NCBI GenBank assembly: GCA_965198905.1
Contig: OZ240678.1
Location: forward strand, 186,001-250,000
Length of the DNA stretch: 64,000 nucleotides
DNA from: CAHJWH01 sp965198905
GTDB lineage: Bacteria > Pseudomonadota > Alphaproteobacteria > Caulobacterales > Caulobacteraceae
Reading direction: 5' to 3'
Shown here: one piece after another, positions 53,441-62,861 of the stretch
Layout: each line of letters begins with the position of its first letter
How positions within the stretch are numbered: position 1 is the stretch's first letter
The notes under the pieces: generated by a model
What the model was told of the DNA's origin: nothing
Database searches by the model: none
What the model saw: only the letters and a program-made list of their open reading frames with translations
Translations under genes and position numbers: made by a program

Positions 53441-54208
53441 TCAGGCCGTCTCCAGGAACCGGAGCACTTCATCGGTGGAGTTTGGCGGCGGTTCGCCGGT
53501 CAGGCGGCCGAGGCGCGAGACGTCCAGCTCGAAGCGGACGTGTCGGGCGTCGGGGCGGAACCGCCCGACCCGGCCGAGCGCGCGCGCGACGTCGGCGAGC
53601 CGTACGACGCCCAGGCCGCCGAGGTTCACGATCTCGCCCTCGACGCCGAGTTCGCAGAGCCGCCAGACCAAACGCGCCGCGGTATCGGTATGGATGTACT
53701 GCAGCTCGCTGTCCGCCGTGAGCCAGACGTCGGCGTCATGGACCATGTCGAAGATCGGGTTCTTCTTCAGACCCGGCCCCACGAACCCACCCATCCGCAG
53801 GATCAGGTGGCGAGGATGCACGCCGCGCACGAGCAGCTCGGCTAGGTGCTTGTGCAGGCCATAGCGGCTCTGGCGGCGGACATCGATGAGTTGGTCCTCC
53901 CCGGTGACGCCGGGGTCGACCTGGGTCGGATAGACATCGCCCGAGGACAGGAAGACGTAGCGGTCGCTTTGGAACTCCTGCAGCGAACGCTGGACCGACA
54001 CCACCGAGGCGTCGAACTCGGCGGAGGGATCGCGGTCGGCCAGGAACTTCCTCGAATTGCCGTTGGCGTTGATGAACACCTCGCACGCCGTGCCGGCGAG
54101 CTCGTCGTAGTTGGCGCGGGTGACGCTGCGGTGCGGCAGGCCCAGGTGCGCGAACAGACGCACATAGGCGGAGCCGACGAAGCCCCCCCCGCCCAGCACG
54201 TAGATCAT
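53441..54208 (-). CDS. NAD-dependent epimerase/dehydratase (extended-SDR)
   Basis: 255 residues with the Rossmann motif YVLGGGGFVGSAYVRLF, a Ser region (YVFLSSGDVYP) and YGLHKHLAEL, i.e. the YxxxK catalytic pair. LRMGGFVGPG and YIHTDTAARLVWRL are typical of nucleotide-sugar epimerases and reductases. The ATG at 54208 overlaps the stop of the previous gene by 4 bases. It acts on a sugar nucleotide in the same pathway as its neighbours; the exact reaction cannot be assigned. Confidence 0.82.
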   Translation of the reverse strand: MIYVLGGGGFVGSAYVRLFAHLGLPHRSVTRANYDELAGTACEVFINANGNSRKFLADRDPSAEFDASVVSVQRSLQEFQSDRYVFLSSGDVYPTQVDPGVTGEDQLIDVRRQSRYGLHKHLAELLVRGVHPRHLILRMGGFVGPGLKKNPIFDMVHDADVWLTADSELQYIHTDTAARLVWRLCELGVEGEIVNLGGLGVVRLADVARALGRVGRFRPDARHVRFELDVSRLGRLTGEPPPNSTDEVLRFLETA

Positions 54209-55149
54209 AGCCTCAAGCCGTCCGAAGCCTGGGCGTAGTTGGCCTGGAACCAGGCGATGGTGCGAGCGAGACCCTCGTCCAGGGGTGTGGAGCAGCTCAG
54301 GCCCAGGGACGCCAGCCTGTCGGTGGCGAACACCTTGACCATCTGTCCGTCCGGCTTGTCGGTGTCCCAGACGATCTCGCCGGCATAGCCGGTCAGCCTG
54401 GCGATGGTGGTCGCGAGTTCGCGGATCGGCGTGGTCACGCCGCAGGAGATGTTGACGGGTTCGGAGCTGTCGTAGCGCTCCAGGAAGAACGGCAGGGTCG
54501 CCGCGACGTCGGCCGCATAGACGAAGTCCCGCTCCGGCCGGCCGGTGCCCCACATTGTCACCTGACGCGAGCCGTCCAGCATGGCCTCGTGATAGCGGCG
54601 GATCATGGCGGGAACGACATGGCTGTCGAGGCGCGAGAAGTTGTCGAACTCCCCGTACATGTTGCCGGGGATGATGACGGTGGCGTTCAGTCCGTACTGG
54701 CTGCGGTAGGACCTGGCCGCCACGGTGCCCATCATCTTGGCGGCGGAGTAGCCGGCGCTCTCCGCCTGGGGGTAGCCGGTCCAGAGCTGATCCTCGCCGA
54801 TCGGACTGGAGGCCGTGGCGGGGTAGGAGCAGCCGCCCATCGGATAGACCAGCTTGGTCACGCCGCTCCTGGCCGCCGCATCGAACAGGTGCGCCGTCAG
54901 GATCGTATTGCGGTAGTAGAAGTCCGCCGGATAGGCCTTGTTGGCGCCGATGCCGCCGGAATAGGCCGCCAGGTGGACGATGGCGTCCGGGCGATGGTCG
55001 GCGAGCATGCGCCCCGCCGCGTCGCGATCCATTAGGTCATAGTCGCGGCTCGCCACCGCCACGACGTTCGACGCGCCATAGGCGGCGGCGAGCACCGGCA
55101 GGGCGTGGCGCCCCAGAAACCCGCTCGCCCCTGTCAGAAGAACCCGCAT
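54205..55149 (-). CDS. GDP-L-fucose synthase-like nucleotide-sugar epimerase/reductase
   Basis: 314 residues. Rossmann start MRVLLTGASGFLGRHALPVL, then HLAAYSGGIGANKAYPADFY, YPMGGCSYPATASSPIGED and ESAGYSAAKMMG with the YxxxK pair, close to the pattern of GDP-fucose synthase (GER1/WcaG: GGI-AN-PA-F, SCIYP, YxxAK). It could make GDP-L-fucose or, given the sugar kinase at the window's end and the nucleotidyltransferase next door, a GDP-deoxyheptose. No GDP-mannose 4,6-dehydratase is adjacent. Confidence 0.82.
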   Translation of the reverse strand: MRVLLTGASGFLGRHALPVLAAAYGASNVVAVASRDYDLMDRDAAGRMLADHRPDAIVHLAAYSGGIGANKAYPADFYYRNTILTAHLFDAAARSGVTKLVYPMGGCSYPATASSPIGEDQLWTGYPQAESAGYSAAKMMGTVAARSYRSQYGLNATVIIPGNMYGEFDNFSRLDSHVVPAMIRRYHEAMLDGSRQVTMWGTGRPERDFVYAADVAATLPFFLERYDSSEPVNISCGVTTPIRELATTIARLTGYAGEIVWDTDKPDGQMVKVFATDRLASLGLSCSTPLDEGLARTIAWFQANYAQASDGLRL

Positions 55150-55199
55150 CCGCTACGCCCTACCGCCAAACCGATCGGTCTGTCTAACACCCGCGGCTG

Positions 55200-55328
55200 A
55201 GGTTGACCGCCTCGATCCTCCGCCTTTGGGGGAGCGAACCCGGCGAAGCCGATGGAGGGAGCGACGCCGCGGCGTCCGACCTGGAGAGCCCCCTCAGTCG
55301 GCTTCGCCAGAGGGGAGCATCTGTGTGG
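55200..55328 (+). repeat. Interspersed mosaic repeat R1, copy 4 (inside the polysaccharide operon)
   Basis: TTGACCGCCTCGATCCTCCG, a hairpin around CCTTTGGGGG, CGAACCCGGCGAAGCCGATG, GAGCGACGCCGCGGCGTCC, CCCCTCAGTCGGCTTCGCC and GGGGAGCATCTGTG. It lies between the reductase (start 55149) and the nucleotidyltransferase (stop 55364) of the minus-strand polysaccharide genes, so it interrupts an otherwise tight operon. Confidence 0.7.
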
Positions 55329-55363
55329 GTCACTGTCATAGGCATTGCCTCTTCGCCGTCACA

Positions 55364-56110
55364 TCATCCTGGCGGTGGAGCGAGCGCGGCGGGGACGACG
55401 CCCTGCGCTTCGGCCAGGGAGGCCGGCACGCCGATATCGATGAAGGGGGCCTCGAACACGCGCCCTTCCAGCCCTCCCTCCGCCGCCAGCCGGGGGAACA
55501 GGTCCCGCTCCAGCGAGAAGGCGCCCTGCGGCGCCAGGGCCAGCAACCTGCGATCCATCCAATAGACGCCGCCGTTGATCAGGCCGGCGTCGGTCTGGGC
55601 CGGCGCCTTTTCCGAAAAGCCAGTCACCCGGTCGCCGTTCAGGCTGACCGCTCCATAGCGCCCTGCGTCAGGCTCCCGCTTGAGCGCGATCCGCGCCATC
55701 GCCCCCTCGCCCAGGTCGAAGCGGGCGAGTTCGCCTAGGGGGATGCGGAACAGGCTGTCTCCGTTGAGCAGGAAGAATTGCGCGTCGAGCCTGTTCCGCG
55801 CGAAGGCCAGGGCGCCGCCGGTCCCGCGCGGCTCGGGCTCCACCGAACAGTCGATGCGGACCCCCTGGGTTCGGAAAGCCGCCATGGCCGCCTCGATCTG
55901 CGGCGCGCGATACCCGCAGAGAAGCAGGATGTCGCGCACGCCCTGGCGCACCACATCCTCCACCAGCCAGGCCAGGAAGGGTCGCCCGGCGACCTCGATC
56001 AGGGGCTTGGGCGTGTCGCGGGTCAGGGCGCCGAGGCGACTGCCGAGGCCGCCGACTAGGAAAACCGCCTGCCCAAGGCCCGGCCGGGAGCTCTCCGCGG
56101 GGTCGTTCAC
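55364..56110 (-). CDS. Sugar-1-phosphate nucleotidyltransferase (HddC/RmlA-like)
   Basis: 248 residues. Signature QAVFLVGGLGSRLGALTRDTPKPLIEVAGRP (positions 14-44) is the G-x-G-x-R ... KP nucleotidyltransferase motif; FLLNGDSLFRIP carries the metal Asp, then EPEPRGTGGAL and INGGVYWMDR. It is shorter than RmlA and like D-glycero-D-manno-heptose-1-phosphate guanylyltransferase or mannose-1-phosphate guanylyltransferase-type proteins. The GTG at 56110 overlaps the previous stop by 4 bases (GTGA) and is preferred to an ATG at 56128. Confidence 0.85.
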   Translation of the reverse strand: MNDPAESSRPGLGQAVFLVGGLGSRLGALTRDTPKPLIEVAGRPFLAWLVEDVVRQGVRDILLLCGYRAPQIEAAMAAFRTQGVRIDCSVEPEPRGTGGALAFARNRLDAQFFLLNGDSLFRIPLGELARFDLGEGAMARIALKREPDAGRYGAVSLNGDRVTGFSEKAPAQTDAGLINGGVYWMDRRLLALAPQGAFSLERDLFPRLAAEGGLEGRVFEAPFIDIGVPASLAEAQGVVPAALAPPPG

Positions 56111-59100
56111 GCCCGGCTCCAGGACCAATGGTGCTGTTCGTAGCGGTTGTCATTGAACACCTGCACCGCCTCGCCCGAGACGCCGAGCCGGGCCGCCGAA
56201 CGGGTGACGCCGCCCTGGATGCGGCGGATCAGGCTGGACAGGCGGTACTGGGCGCGCAGGCCCTGGTCGGGGGTGCGCCACAGCTCGATCTGGCTCAGGT
56301 CGTCGGCGGCGGCGGCCAGGGTCTGGGCGAGGGCGCCACCCACCGCTCCGTTCGAGCGCTGCTGCAGGTGCCGGGCGAGGTTCAGCGCCAAGTCCAGATC
56401 GGTGCTCGTCGCTGTGCTGTAGCCCTTGCGATAGCCGAAGCAGGCGGACAGCAGGGCGGTGACCTCCTCCTCGGAGGCGGCGCCGAACGCCTCCTGCACG
56501 CCTGCCAGGCTGCGGTGCAGATACCAGGCGCGGAGGTCCTCGATCTCCGCGCGCGGGCTCTGGCTGGCCCTGGCGTCGGGGTAGTTGTTGAACACGCCCA
56601 GGCGTTCCGGAACGCGCACGGTGCGGATGTAGGGCAGGATGCGGTTCTTGAACTCGGTATCCCCCGCCGCGCGGAAGTCCTCGTCGTACATCCCGAACCT
56701 GTCGTGCAGGCTGCGGCGGTACAGGCCGCCAACATAGGCCAAGTAGGTAGAGTCCAGATAGCAGAACGCCTGGCGATAGCCCGAACGGTCATAGACCATC
56801 ACGTCCCGGGCGAAGACGCCCTGGCGATCGACCTCGGTCACCAGCGCGTCGGCCATCGCCCAGTCGGCCTCGGGCGTCGCGTCCAGCGCCTTTGACAGCC
56901 GCTCGAGCCCGTCCGGACGCAGGCCTTCGTCCACGCCCAGGAAGGCCAGATGCTCGCCCCGCGCCAGGTGGATGCCGCGGTTCCACGCCGCCTGGATGGT
57001 CTCGCGCGCCGCGGAGCGGGCGTAGACGACGGGAAAGCCCGATGCGCCCCACTCGGCCTCGAACGCCGCCTTCTCGTCGGCGGGCGAGCCGCTATCGATC
57101 AGCAGGACCTCCGCCGCGCCGCCGCGCAGCAGGGTCTGGGCCGCCAGCATGCGCAGGAAGCGAGGCAGCTTGTCTGCGGCGTCGTAGAGCGAAACGATGA
57201 CCGACACCTTCGGTGTCAAGGCTCCGCCGCGACGGTCGTCCAGCACCTGCAGCGACCGCGCCGGCTGACTGCGCCAACGCGCCCGCTGCTCGACGATCAG
57301 CGCGGTGGCGCGCGAGACGGCGTCGGCCGGAACGCCGTAGAGCGCCTGCGCCACCTCGGCTTCACGGGCATAGCCCTCCGCGTTCAGGTCGGCCAAGGTG
57401 CGGGGCAAGGCCTGGAGCCGGTCGCCGCCCATCCAGCGCATCAGCCGCAGGTCGTAGGCCACAGCTGTCGCACGCTCGCCCCGCGCGCGCTCCAGCCGCG
57501 CCAGCTCGGCGAACCAGCGCGCCCGGTCCACGCGCCGCTCGGTGGCCAGCACGTTGAGATAGGCGATCTTGTCCCTGATCTCGCGCTCGGTCCGCTCGCC
57601 CATGGCGCTCAGCTGGCGCAAAACGCCGGGTCGGGTGGCGAGCAGCGACACCTCCACCCGCGCCTGGCCCGCAAACCCCGCGGTCAGGCGATGCTCGCCC
57701 AGCCGCTGAGAGGCGAGAAGCGGATGGCGCAGGCCGAAGCTCAGTCGAGGCGCATGACGCTGCAAACCGCGATCCAACCGCTCCCCGCCGCGGCTCAACC
57801 GCCCGGCTGCGAGCGCCGCGGCGCCGGCGATCAACAACACCGGATCGGACGGGGGCGTGACCCTCTCCTGCCGTTCCAGGAAGCGGCCCTGCAGCATGAA
57901 GCGCTCGGCCAGGGCGTCGAGCCAGGCCTGCACCCGGGCGTCCCCGCCGCCCCCGACCGCATAGACTCCCTTCAGGCTTTCCAGATCCGGGCGGACGGCG
58001 GCCTTGTTGAGGGTCTCCGCCAGAGTCTCGCGCGCAGCTTGGTAGTTCGCGCCGAGGGCGTGCAGGTGCGCCGCAGCACTACGATCACAGGCGAAGTCAC
58101 TGACAAAGTGCGAGAGCTGCGGCAGGCGGTCGGTGATCCACCGGGCCATGCCGGTGTTGCGGCTGACCAGGGTTGGACAGGCGTCCAGCAAGCCTTCCAG
58201 CGCCACCAGGTTGAACTGGTCGTATCTGGACGGGGCGACCAGCAGGGTCTTGTCCCGGCAGAGCGCCTGCAGCGCCGCCTGGCTCAGACCCGGCTCATCC
58301 CGGAAGGTGAGGCCCCGGGCCGCCGCGACCGCGGCGAGGGTGTCCGCCGAGCCGCGGCCCTGATGGTTCTCCCCGTCCGGACCGATCAGACGCAGCTCGC
58401 GCCACGTGCCCGGCGGCGCCCACCAGAGGGCGTCCAGCAGGATGTCGGGGCCCTTGCGCCGCTCCTTACGCCCGATGAAGGCGATGTCCGGCGGCCGGTC
58501 CGCTCGGGCCGTGAGCGTCGGCGTCGTGGGCCGGATGACGGCCACGGGATCCAGCCGGTTCACGCCGAGGGCGGCGCGGCGTTCCAGCGCCTCCACATAG
58601 CGGTCGCTCAGGCCATAGCGCACGTCCGCCGCGCGATACTGCAGCCGTTCGCGCAGGTGGAGCTCGGCGAACAGGCGGGATGGATCGCCGGACCACGACC
58701 ATGCGCCGACGAAGGCGGACGACAGCACGCCGTGCAGCGCGAGGGCGACCGCCCCCACCTGCAGCCCGTGCGCCTGCAACGCGTATCGGATGAACAGTCC
58801 ATCGTAGCGGTAGTCCGGGGTGTCCACCACGTCGAAGCGCGCCGGGGCCGTCCCCGTGGCGCGCCCGTCCGCCACGCTGCGGGCGATATCCATGCAGGTG
58901 CGGAAGACATGGAAGAAGGGCAGGAGGGGCGCGGCGATCGGCTCGACCGGATCGGGATAGGCCTCCCGCAAGCTCAGGGCGAAGGCGTTGGCGGGACGCG
59001 GCGCGTCCACCGCTTCATGTCGGCGCAGGTAGTAGAAGTCGAGGTCCGGCCGCCCGCGGATCAGGGCGCCATAGACGGTCTGCCCCCCGCCGATGGACCG

Positions 59101-59139
59101 GAACAGATCGACCTCGATGATGAGGACGGACGGTCGCAC
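56107..59139 (-). CDS. Bifunctional glycosyltransferase: GT4-like plus GT2
   Basis: 1010 residues. The N-terminal GT-B part (about 1-370) has DIAFIGRKERRKGPDILLDA and LLVAPSRYDQFNLVALEGLL, with the DQFNLVALEG form of the donor-site E-x7-E motif. A ~250-residue linker of helical, Leu/Arg/Ala-rich sequence follows. The GT2 domain begins near 643 (KVSVIVSLYDAADKLPRFL), with NRGIHLARGEHLAFLGVDEG and FGMYDEDFRAAGDTEFKNRI as acceptor block. No signal or membrane helix. GTG start with AGGG 5 bases upstream, 58 bases after the tyrosine kinase gene. It probably adds two sugars in succession; donors unknown. Confidence 0.87.
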   Translation of the reverse strand: MRPSVLIIEVDLFRSIGGGQTVYGALIRGRPDLDFYYLRRHEAVDAPRPANAFALSLREAYPDPVEPIAAPLLPFFHVFRTCMDIARSVADGRATGTAPARFDVVDTPDYRYDGLFIRYALQAHGLQVGAVALALHGVLSSAFVGAWSWSGDPSRLFAELHLRERLQYRAADVRYGLSDRYVEALERRAALGVNRLDPVAVIRPTTPTLTARADRPPDIAFIGRKERRKGPDILLDALWWAPPGTWRELRLIGPDGENHQGRGSADTLAAVAAARGLTFRDEPGLSQAALQALCRDKTLLVAPSRYDQFNLVALEGLLDACPTLVSRNTGMARWITDRLPQLSHFVSDFACDRSAAAHLHALGANYQAARETLAETLNKAAVRPDLESLKGVYAVGGGGDARVQAWLDALAERFMLQGRFLERQERVTPPSDPVLLIAGAAALAAGRLSRGGERLDRGLQRHAPRLSFGLRHPLLASQRLGEHRLTAGFAGQARVEVSLLATRPGVLRQLSAMGERTEREIRDKIAYLNVLATERRVDRARWFAELARLERARGERATAVAYDLRLMRWMGGDRLQALPRTLADLNAEGYAREAEVAQALYGVPADAVSRATALIVEQRARWRSQPARSLQVLDDRRGGALTPKVSVIVSLYDAADKLPRFLRMLAAQTLLRGGAAEVLLIDSGSPADEKAAFEAEWGASGFPVVYARSAARETIQAAWNRGIHLARGEHLAFLGVDEGLRPDGLERLSKALDATPEADWAMADALVTEVDRQGVFARDVMVYDRSGYRQAFCYLDSTYLAYVGGLYRRSLHDRFGMYDEDFRAAGDTEFKNRILPYIRTVRVPERLGVFNNYPDARASQSPRAEIEDLRAWYLHRSLAGVQEAFGAASEEEVTALLSACFGYRKGYSTATSTDLDLALNLARHLQQRSNGAVGGALAQTLAAAADDLSQIELWRTPDQGLRAQYRLSSLIRRIQGGVTRSAARLGVSGEAVQVFNDNRYEQHHWSWSRA

Positions 59140-59197
59140 ATCGCCCTGCAGCTAAATGGAGAGGACCGGGCGTGGTGAAGGCTCGGCCGTAAGCGGC

Positions 59198-61402
59198 TCA
59201 GGAATTGTAGTACTTCTTGTAGTCGGCGTAATAGTAGGTGGCGTCGCCGTAGCCGTAGCGGGCCTGTTGCTGCATGTTGACCTGGGTCAGCGCGACGCCG
59301 GCGACGGGAGCGCCCGCGGCGTCCAGCAGCTTCAGGGCGGCGATGATCGCCTTCTCCGGCGTCTTGCGCCAATGGGCGAGGAAGACGACCGCGTCGGCCT
59401 TTGCGGACAGCACCCGGGTCTCGGCCACCGCCAGCACGGGGGCGGTGTCCAGGAACACCAGGTCGAAGTCGGCGGACACGTCGCGCAGCAGCTTGTTCAT
59501 CGCGGCGGTCTCGAACACCTCCTCCGGTGAGGAGGAAGAGGCCGCCAGCGGCAGGATGTAGGCGCCCGACGGCTCGTCCCGGAAGATCACCTCCTTCAGC
59601 TCGGCGGTTCCGTTCAGCACCTCGAGCAGGCCGATCTGGGGCTCCAGACCCAGCAGCCGATTGACGCTACGTCGGCGCAGGTCGCAATCCACGAGCAGCA
59701 CCCGCGTGCCGGACTGGCCCGCGGAACGCGCCAGACAGAGCGCGGTGGTCGACTTGCCTTCGCTGGGAAGCGCGGAGGTGAAGACGACGATCCTGGCGCC
59801 CTCCCCCGTCCCGCCGGCGAACTTCAGCGAGGTACGAAGGCTGCGCACCGCCTCCCCGAACGCCGACAGGGGCTTGGCCAGCAGGTAGTCCGGCGGGCTG
59901 ATGGCGCGGTCGGCGCGATCGGCCACCGAGCTCAGCTCCGGTATGGAGCCCAGGTGCGGCAGGCCGAGCCGCTGCTCGACATCTTCGCCTGTCGCCAGTC
60001 CCGAGTGCATGGCCTCGCGCGCGAAGATGGCCCCGACGCCCGCGCCCACCGCGACGAGGAAGCCAAGCGCCAGATTCAGAGGCACGTTGGGCGAGGACGG
60101 CTTTCCCGGCGCATCGGCGCGATTGGTGATGCGCGCGTCGGGCTGCTCGGTGCCGACCGACGCGCTGGCCTGCTGGTAGCGGGCCATGTAGTCCTCATAG
60201 ACCTGCCGCGAGGCGTCGGCCTTGCGCTGCAGCTCGTCCAGCGACACCGACGCCGTCGTGCTTCCGGCCAGACGGCCGCGGGCGGACCCGAGCGCCTGCT
60301 GGATGCTGGCCATGCGCTGGCGAGAGACCTCGGCGCGGGTCTGCAGCTCCGACACGATACGGTGGACTTCGGCCTGGATGCCGGCGTTGACGTCGCTGAG
60401 CTGCCTGTCGGCGGCGAGCACGTCGGGATAGCGCGCGCCGTAGCGGTTCTCCAGCTCGGCGATCTGGGCGGTGAGCTGGGAGCGTTGCGCCCGCAGGTTC
60501 TGCAGCACGCCGCTGTCGACCGCCACGCCCTTGGCGCTGCCGCCCGAATCGCTGGCCAGCTGGCTGCGCGCGACGTTCAGGCGCGCTTCGTCGCCGCTGT
60601 AGTCCGCCTGGGCCTGAGCCAGCTGCTCGTTATAGGCGGACGCCTCCTGCTCGGTTAGGGCGGTCCCCTGGCTGCTGTAGATGCCGTGCGCGGTGCGATA
60701 CTGGGCCAGGGCCGCGGCGTCGCCCAGGGCCGCCTTGCGCAGGCTCTCCAGCTTGTCGTTCAGAGCCGCGCCGGACTGCTTGGACGAGGTGAGCTTGGTC
60801 TGGCTCTGAGCGATCAGATACTGGTCGGCGTAGCCGTTGGCGATCTTGGCGGCCAAGGTCGGACTGCGCGAGGAGAAGCTGATGGAGATGACCGAGGTCA
60901 GGCCGGAACGCTTGGCCTTCAGCCCGCCCTGCACGATGCCCACGGCCTCGTCATGGCGTCGGTCGGCGTCCGACGGCGCGACACGGTGCGACCCCGTCCA
61001 GAAGGCCGGGTCCTGGTCCAGCTTCAGCGACGTGACCACCTGATCGGCGATGTCGCGGGACTGGACGAGCTGGACCTCGGTGTCGACCGTCGCCGAATCG
61101 GCGGGTTGGGCGGGCTGCATCTCGCCGTTGGGGCCGGCCTTCTGCGGCGCCTCCAGCACCACGCCGGCGCTCGCCGTGTAGATGCGCGGCGCCAGGCCCG
61201 TGAAAACCACCGCGGCCAGGAAGATAGCCACTGAGACCAGGGCGAAGAGCAGCCGGTGCGCGCGGAACACCGCGATAATGCGCTGCGGGTCGAGGCGCGC
61301 GCCGTAGAACACCTCCGCCCCGGAGCCGTCGTCGGTGTTCATCTCGCGCACTTGGCGGTTCGACGCCGCGTCCCCGCCGGGTGTGTTGGCCAAGGCGTTC
61401 AT
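59198..61402 (-). CDS. Polysaccharide co-polymerase with tyrosine autokinase (Wzc/ExoP-like)
   Basis: 734 residues. It controls chain length and export of an exopolysaccharide through cycles of tyrosine phosphorylation. Two membrane helices (LLFALVSVAIFLAAVVFTGL near 55, LNLALGFLVAVGAGVGAIFA near 450) enclose a periplasmic Wzz domain with a coiled coil. The cytoplasmic BY-kinase (about 520-734) has Walker A SALPSEGKSTTALCLARSAG, Walker A' VLLVDCDLRR, Walker B FDLVFLDTAP and a Tyr-rich tail (YGYGDATYYYADYKKYYN). The ATG at 61402 was chosen over the longer frame to 61513. In the Caulobacter holdfast system these functions are split between HfsA and HfsB; here they are fused. Confidence 0.93.
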   Translation of the reverse strand: MNALANTPGGDAASNRQVREMNTDDGSGAEVFYGARLDPQRIIAVFRAHRLLFALVSVAIFLAAVVFTGLAPRIYTASAGVVLEAPQKAGPNGEMQPAQPADSATVDTEVQLVQSRDIADQVVTSLKLDQDPAFWTGSHRVAPSDADRRHDEAVGIVQGGLKAKRSGLTSVISISFSSRSPTLAAKIANGYADQYLIAQSQTKLTSSKQSGAALNDKLESLRKAALGDAAALAQYRTAHGIYSSQGTALTEQEASAYNEQLAQAQADYSGDEARLNVARSQLASDSGGSAKGVAVDSGVLQNLRAQRSQLTAQIAELENRYGARYPDVLAADRQLSDVNAGIQAEVHRIVSELQTRAEVSRQRMASIQQALGSARGRLAGSTTASVSLDELQRKADASRQVYEDYMARYQQASASVGTEQPDARITNRADAPGKPSSPNVPLNLALGFLVAVGAGVGAIFAREAMHSGLATGEDVEQRLGLPHLGSIPELSSVADRADRAISPPDYLLAKPLSAFGEAVRSLRTSLKFAGGTGEGARIVVFTSALPSEGKSTTALCLARSAGQSGTRVLLVDCDLRRRSVNRLLGLEPQIGLLEVLNGTAELKEVIFRDEPSGAYILPLAASSSSPEEVFETAAMNKLLRDVSADFDLVFLDTAPVLAVAETRVLSAKADAVVFLAHWRKTPEKAIIAALKLLDAAGAPVAGVALTQVNMQQQARYGYGDATYYYADYKKYYNS

Positions 61403-61680
61403 CGAGCAAAACCTTGAAACGAAAGCGAACCGACGCCGTAAAGACCGGCCGCCGCGACGATGCCAGGGTGTCCGGCCGGGGGCCAGATCGTCTCGACCGC
61501 CGTGAAGGCGCAACCGTCGCCGACACCTCCGAAAAAGGCGGCACGGTTGCTCTAAGCTGCTTTACCCGTCCGTCCCCGTGTCGCCACCGTGACAAACTCG
61601 CCCGGACTCAGCCGGACGGTAGGAGCCGGATCGCCCACTCGCTATGAGGCCCTAATGGAGTTGGCCAGGCGCATCTGGAG
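61403..61680. other. Divergent intergenic region of the second polysaccharide locus
   Basis: 278 bases between the outward-facing kinase gene and the glycosyltransferase at 61681. It should hold both promoters, but I see no confident -35/-10 pair, operator or repeat. The sequence is slightly less GC-rich near 61505-61600. Confidence 0.4.
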
Positions 61681-62859
61681 ATGGTGATCGTACACGTCCT
61701 GACCCGGCTCCTGCGGGCGGGCGCGGAGGAGAATACGCTCGCCATCGCCGGCGCGCAGCACGATGATGGGCACCGGGTGGTGATCATCCACGGGCTCGAA
61801 CATGACGCCCGGATCAGCGACGCAGCCCGCGCCCGGTTCGAGGTGCTGCAAGCCCCGTCCCTGGTGCATCACATCGCGCCCCTGAGCGATATCAGGGCGG
61901 TGCGGGAGCTGATGGGTCTGTTCCGCAAGCTCGAAGCGGACGCGGTACATACCCATCAGAGCAAGGCCGGCGTGCTCGGGCGCATCGCCGCGCGGCTGGT
62001 CAACGCGCCCTTGATCGTGCACGGCGTGCACATCCTGCCCTGGGTGCAGATCCGGCGGAGCAAGCGGCTCGTCTATCTCACCGCCGAACGCTTCTGCGCG
62101 GGCTTCACCGACCTTTTCCTGGACGTCAGCCCGGCGGTGCGCGCCGAATGCCTCGCACGGGGCATAGGGCGCCCGGCCCAGCACGTGGTCGCTTTCAGCC
62201 CCATGGCCGTCGAACGGTACCGCGGCGCCGAGTGGCCGTCCGACTGGCGCGAAATCCTGGGAGAGGCCGGGGCGGAGGGCGACCGAGCGCCCGGCGTCCC
62301 GTCGCGGCCGTCTGTGGTGCTCATGCTGGCGGCCTTCGAGCCGCGCAAGCGCCAGCTGCAGTACCTCCACGCCCTCGCCACCTGCGCCTGTCCGGCGGAC
62401 GCCGTCCTGGTGTTCGCAGGCGTCGGGCCGGAGATGGAGACGGTGCGCGCCGCGGCGGCGCGGCTCGGCTGGAGCGACCGCGTCCGTTTCCTCGGCCATC
62501 GGGACGATCCCGAGAAGCTGATCGCGCTGGCCGACGTCTGCGTGCTGAGCTCGGTGCGGGAGGGTCTGCCAAGGGTCGTGGTGCAGTATGCGGCGGGCGG
62601 CCGCGCCATCGTGGCCACCCGGGTCCCGGGGCTGGAGGACGTGATCGGCGACGGGGAAAACGCCATCATCGTGGACAGCGTCGCCGACGCGGCCCGGGCG
62701 ACTGTGCGCCTGCTGCGCAATCCCGACCTGCGCCAGCGACTGGCGTCGGCCGCCGCGGCCACCGACGTCATGCAGTGGTCGTTGGCCCACACCTACCCGA
62801 AGCTGCGCGACGCCTACGCCGCCGCCGAAGGTGGCCGCCGGCGTGCCGGGCGACGCTGA
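61681..62859 (+). CDS. Family 4 glycosyltransferase
   Basis: 392 residues, GT-B fold. The N-terminal domain starts IVHVLTRLLRAGAEENTLA and has DAVHTHQSKAGVLGRIAAR, typical for GT4 enzymes of lipid-linked polysaccharide synthesis. The C-terminal domain has VVLMLAAFEPRKRQLQYLHA, VRFLGHRDDPEKLIALADV and SSVREGLPRVVVQYAAGGRA with the donor-site REGLP motif. It is first in the plus-strand arm and ends 2 bases before the next start. Confidence 0.9.
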   Translation: MVIVHVLTRLLRAGAEENTLAIAGAQHDDGHRVVIIHGLEHDARISDAARARFEVLQAPSLVHHIAPLSDIRAVRELMGLFRKLEADAVHTHQSKAGVLGRIAARLVNAPLIVHGVHILPWVQIRRSKRLVYLTAERFCAGFTDLFLDVSPAVRAECLARGIGRPAQHVVAFSPMAVERYRGAEWPSDWREILGEAGAEGDRAPGVPSRPSVVLMLAAFEPRKRQLQYLHALATCACPADAVLVFAGVGPEMETVRAAAARLGWSDRVRFLGHRDDPEKLIALADVCVLSSVREGLPRVVVQYAAGGRAIVATRVPGLEDVIGDGENAIIVDSVADAARATVRLLRNPDLRQRLASAAAATDVMQWSLAHTYPKLRDAYAAAEGGRRRAGRR

Positions 62860-62861
62860 CC

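Noticed and set aside
61403..61680. A promoter-operator set between the divergent polysaccharide genes
   Set aside because: The position makes regulation certain to lie here, but no palindrome or promoter match stood out enough to report as a site.
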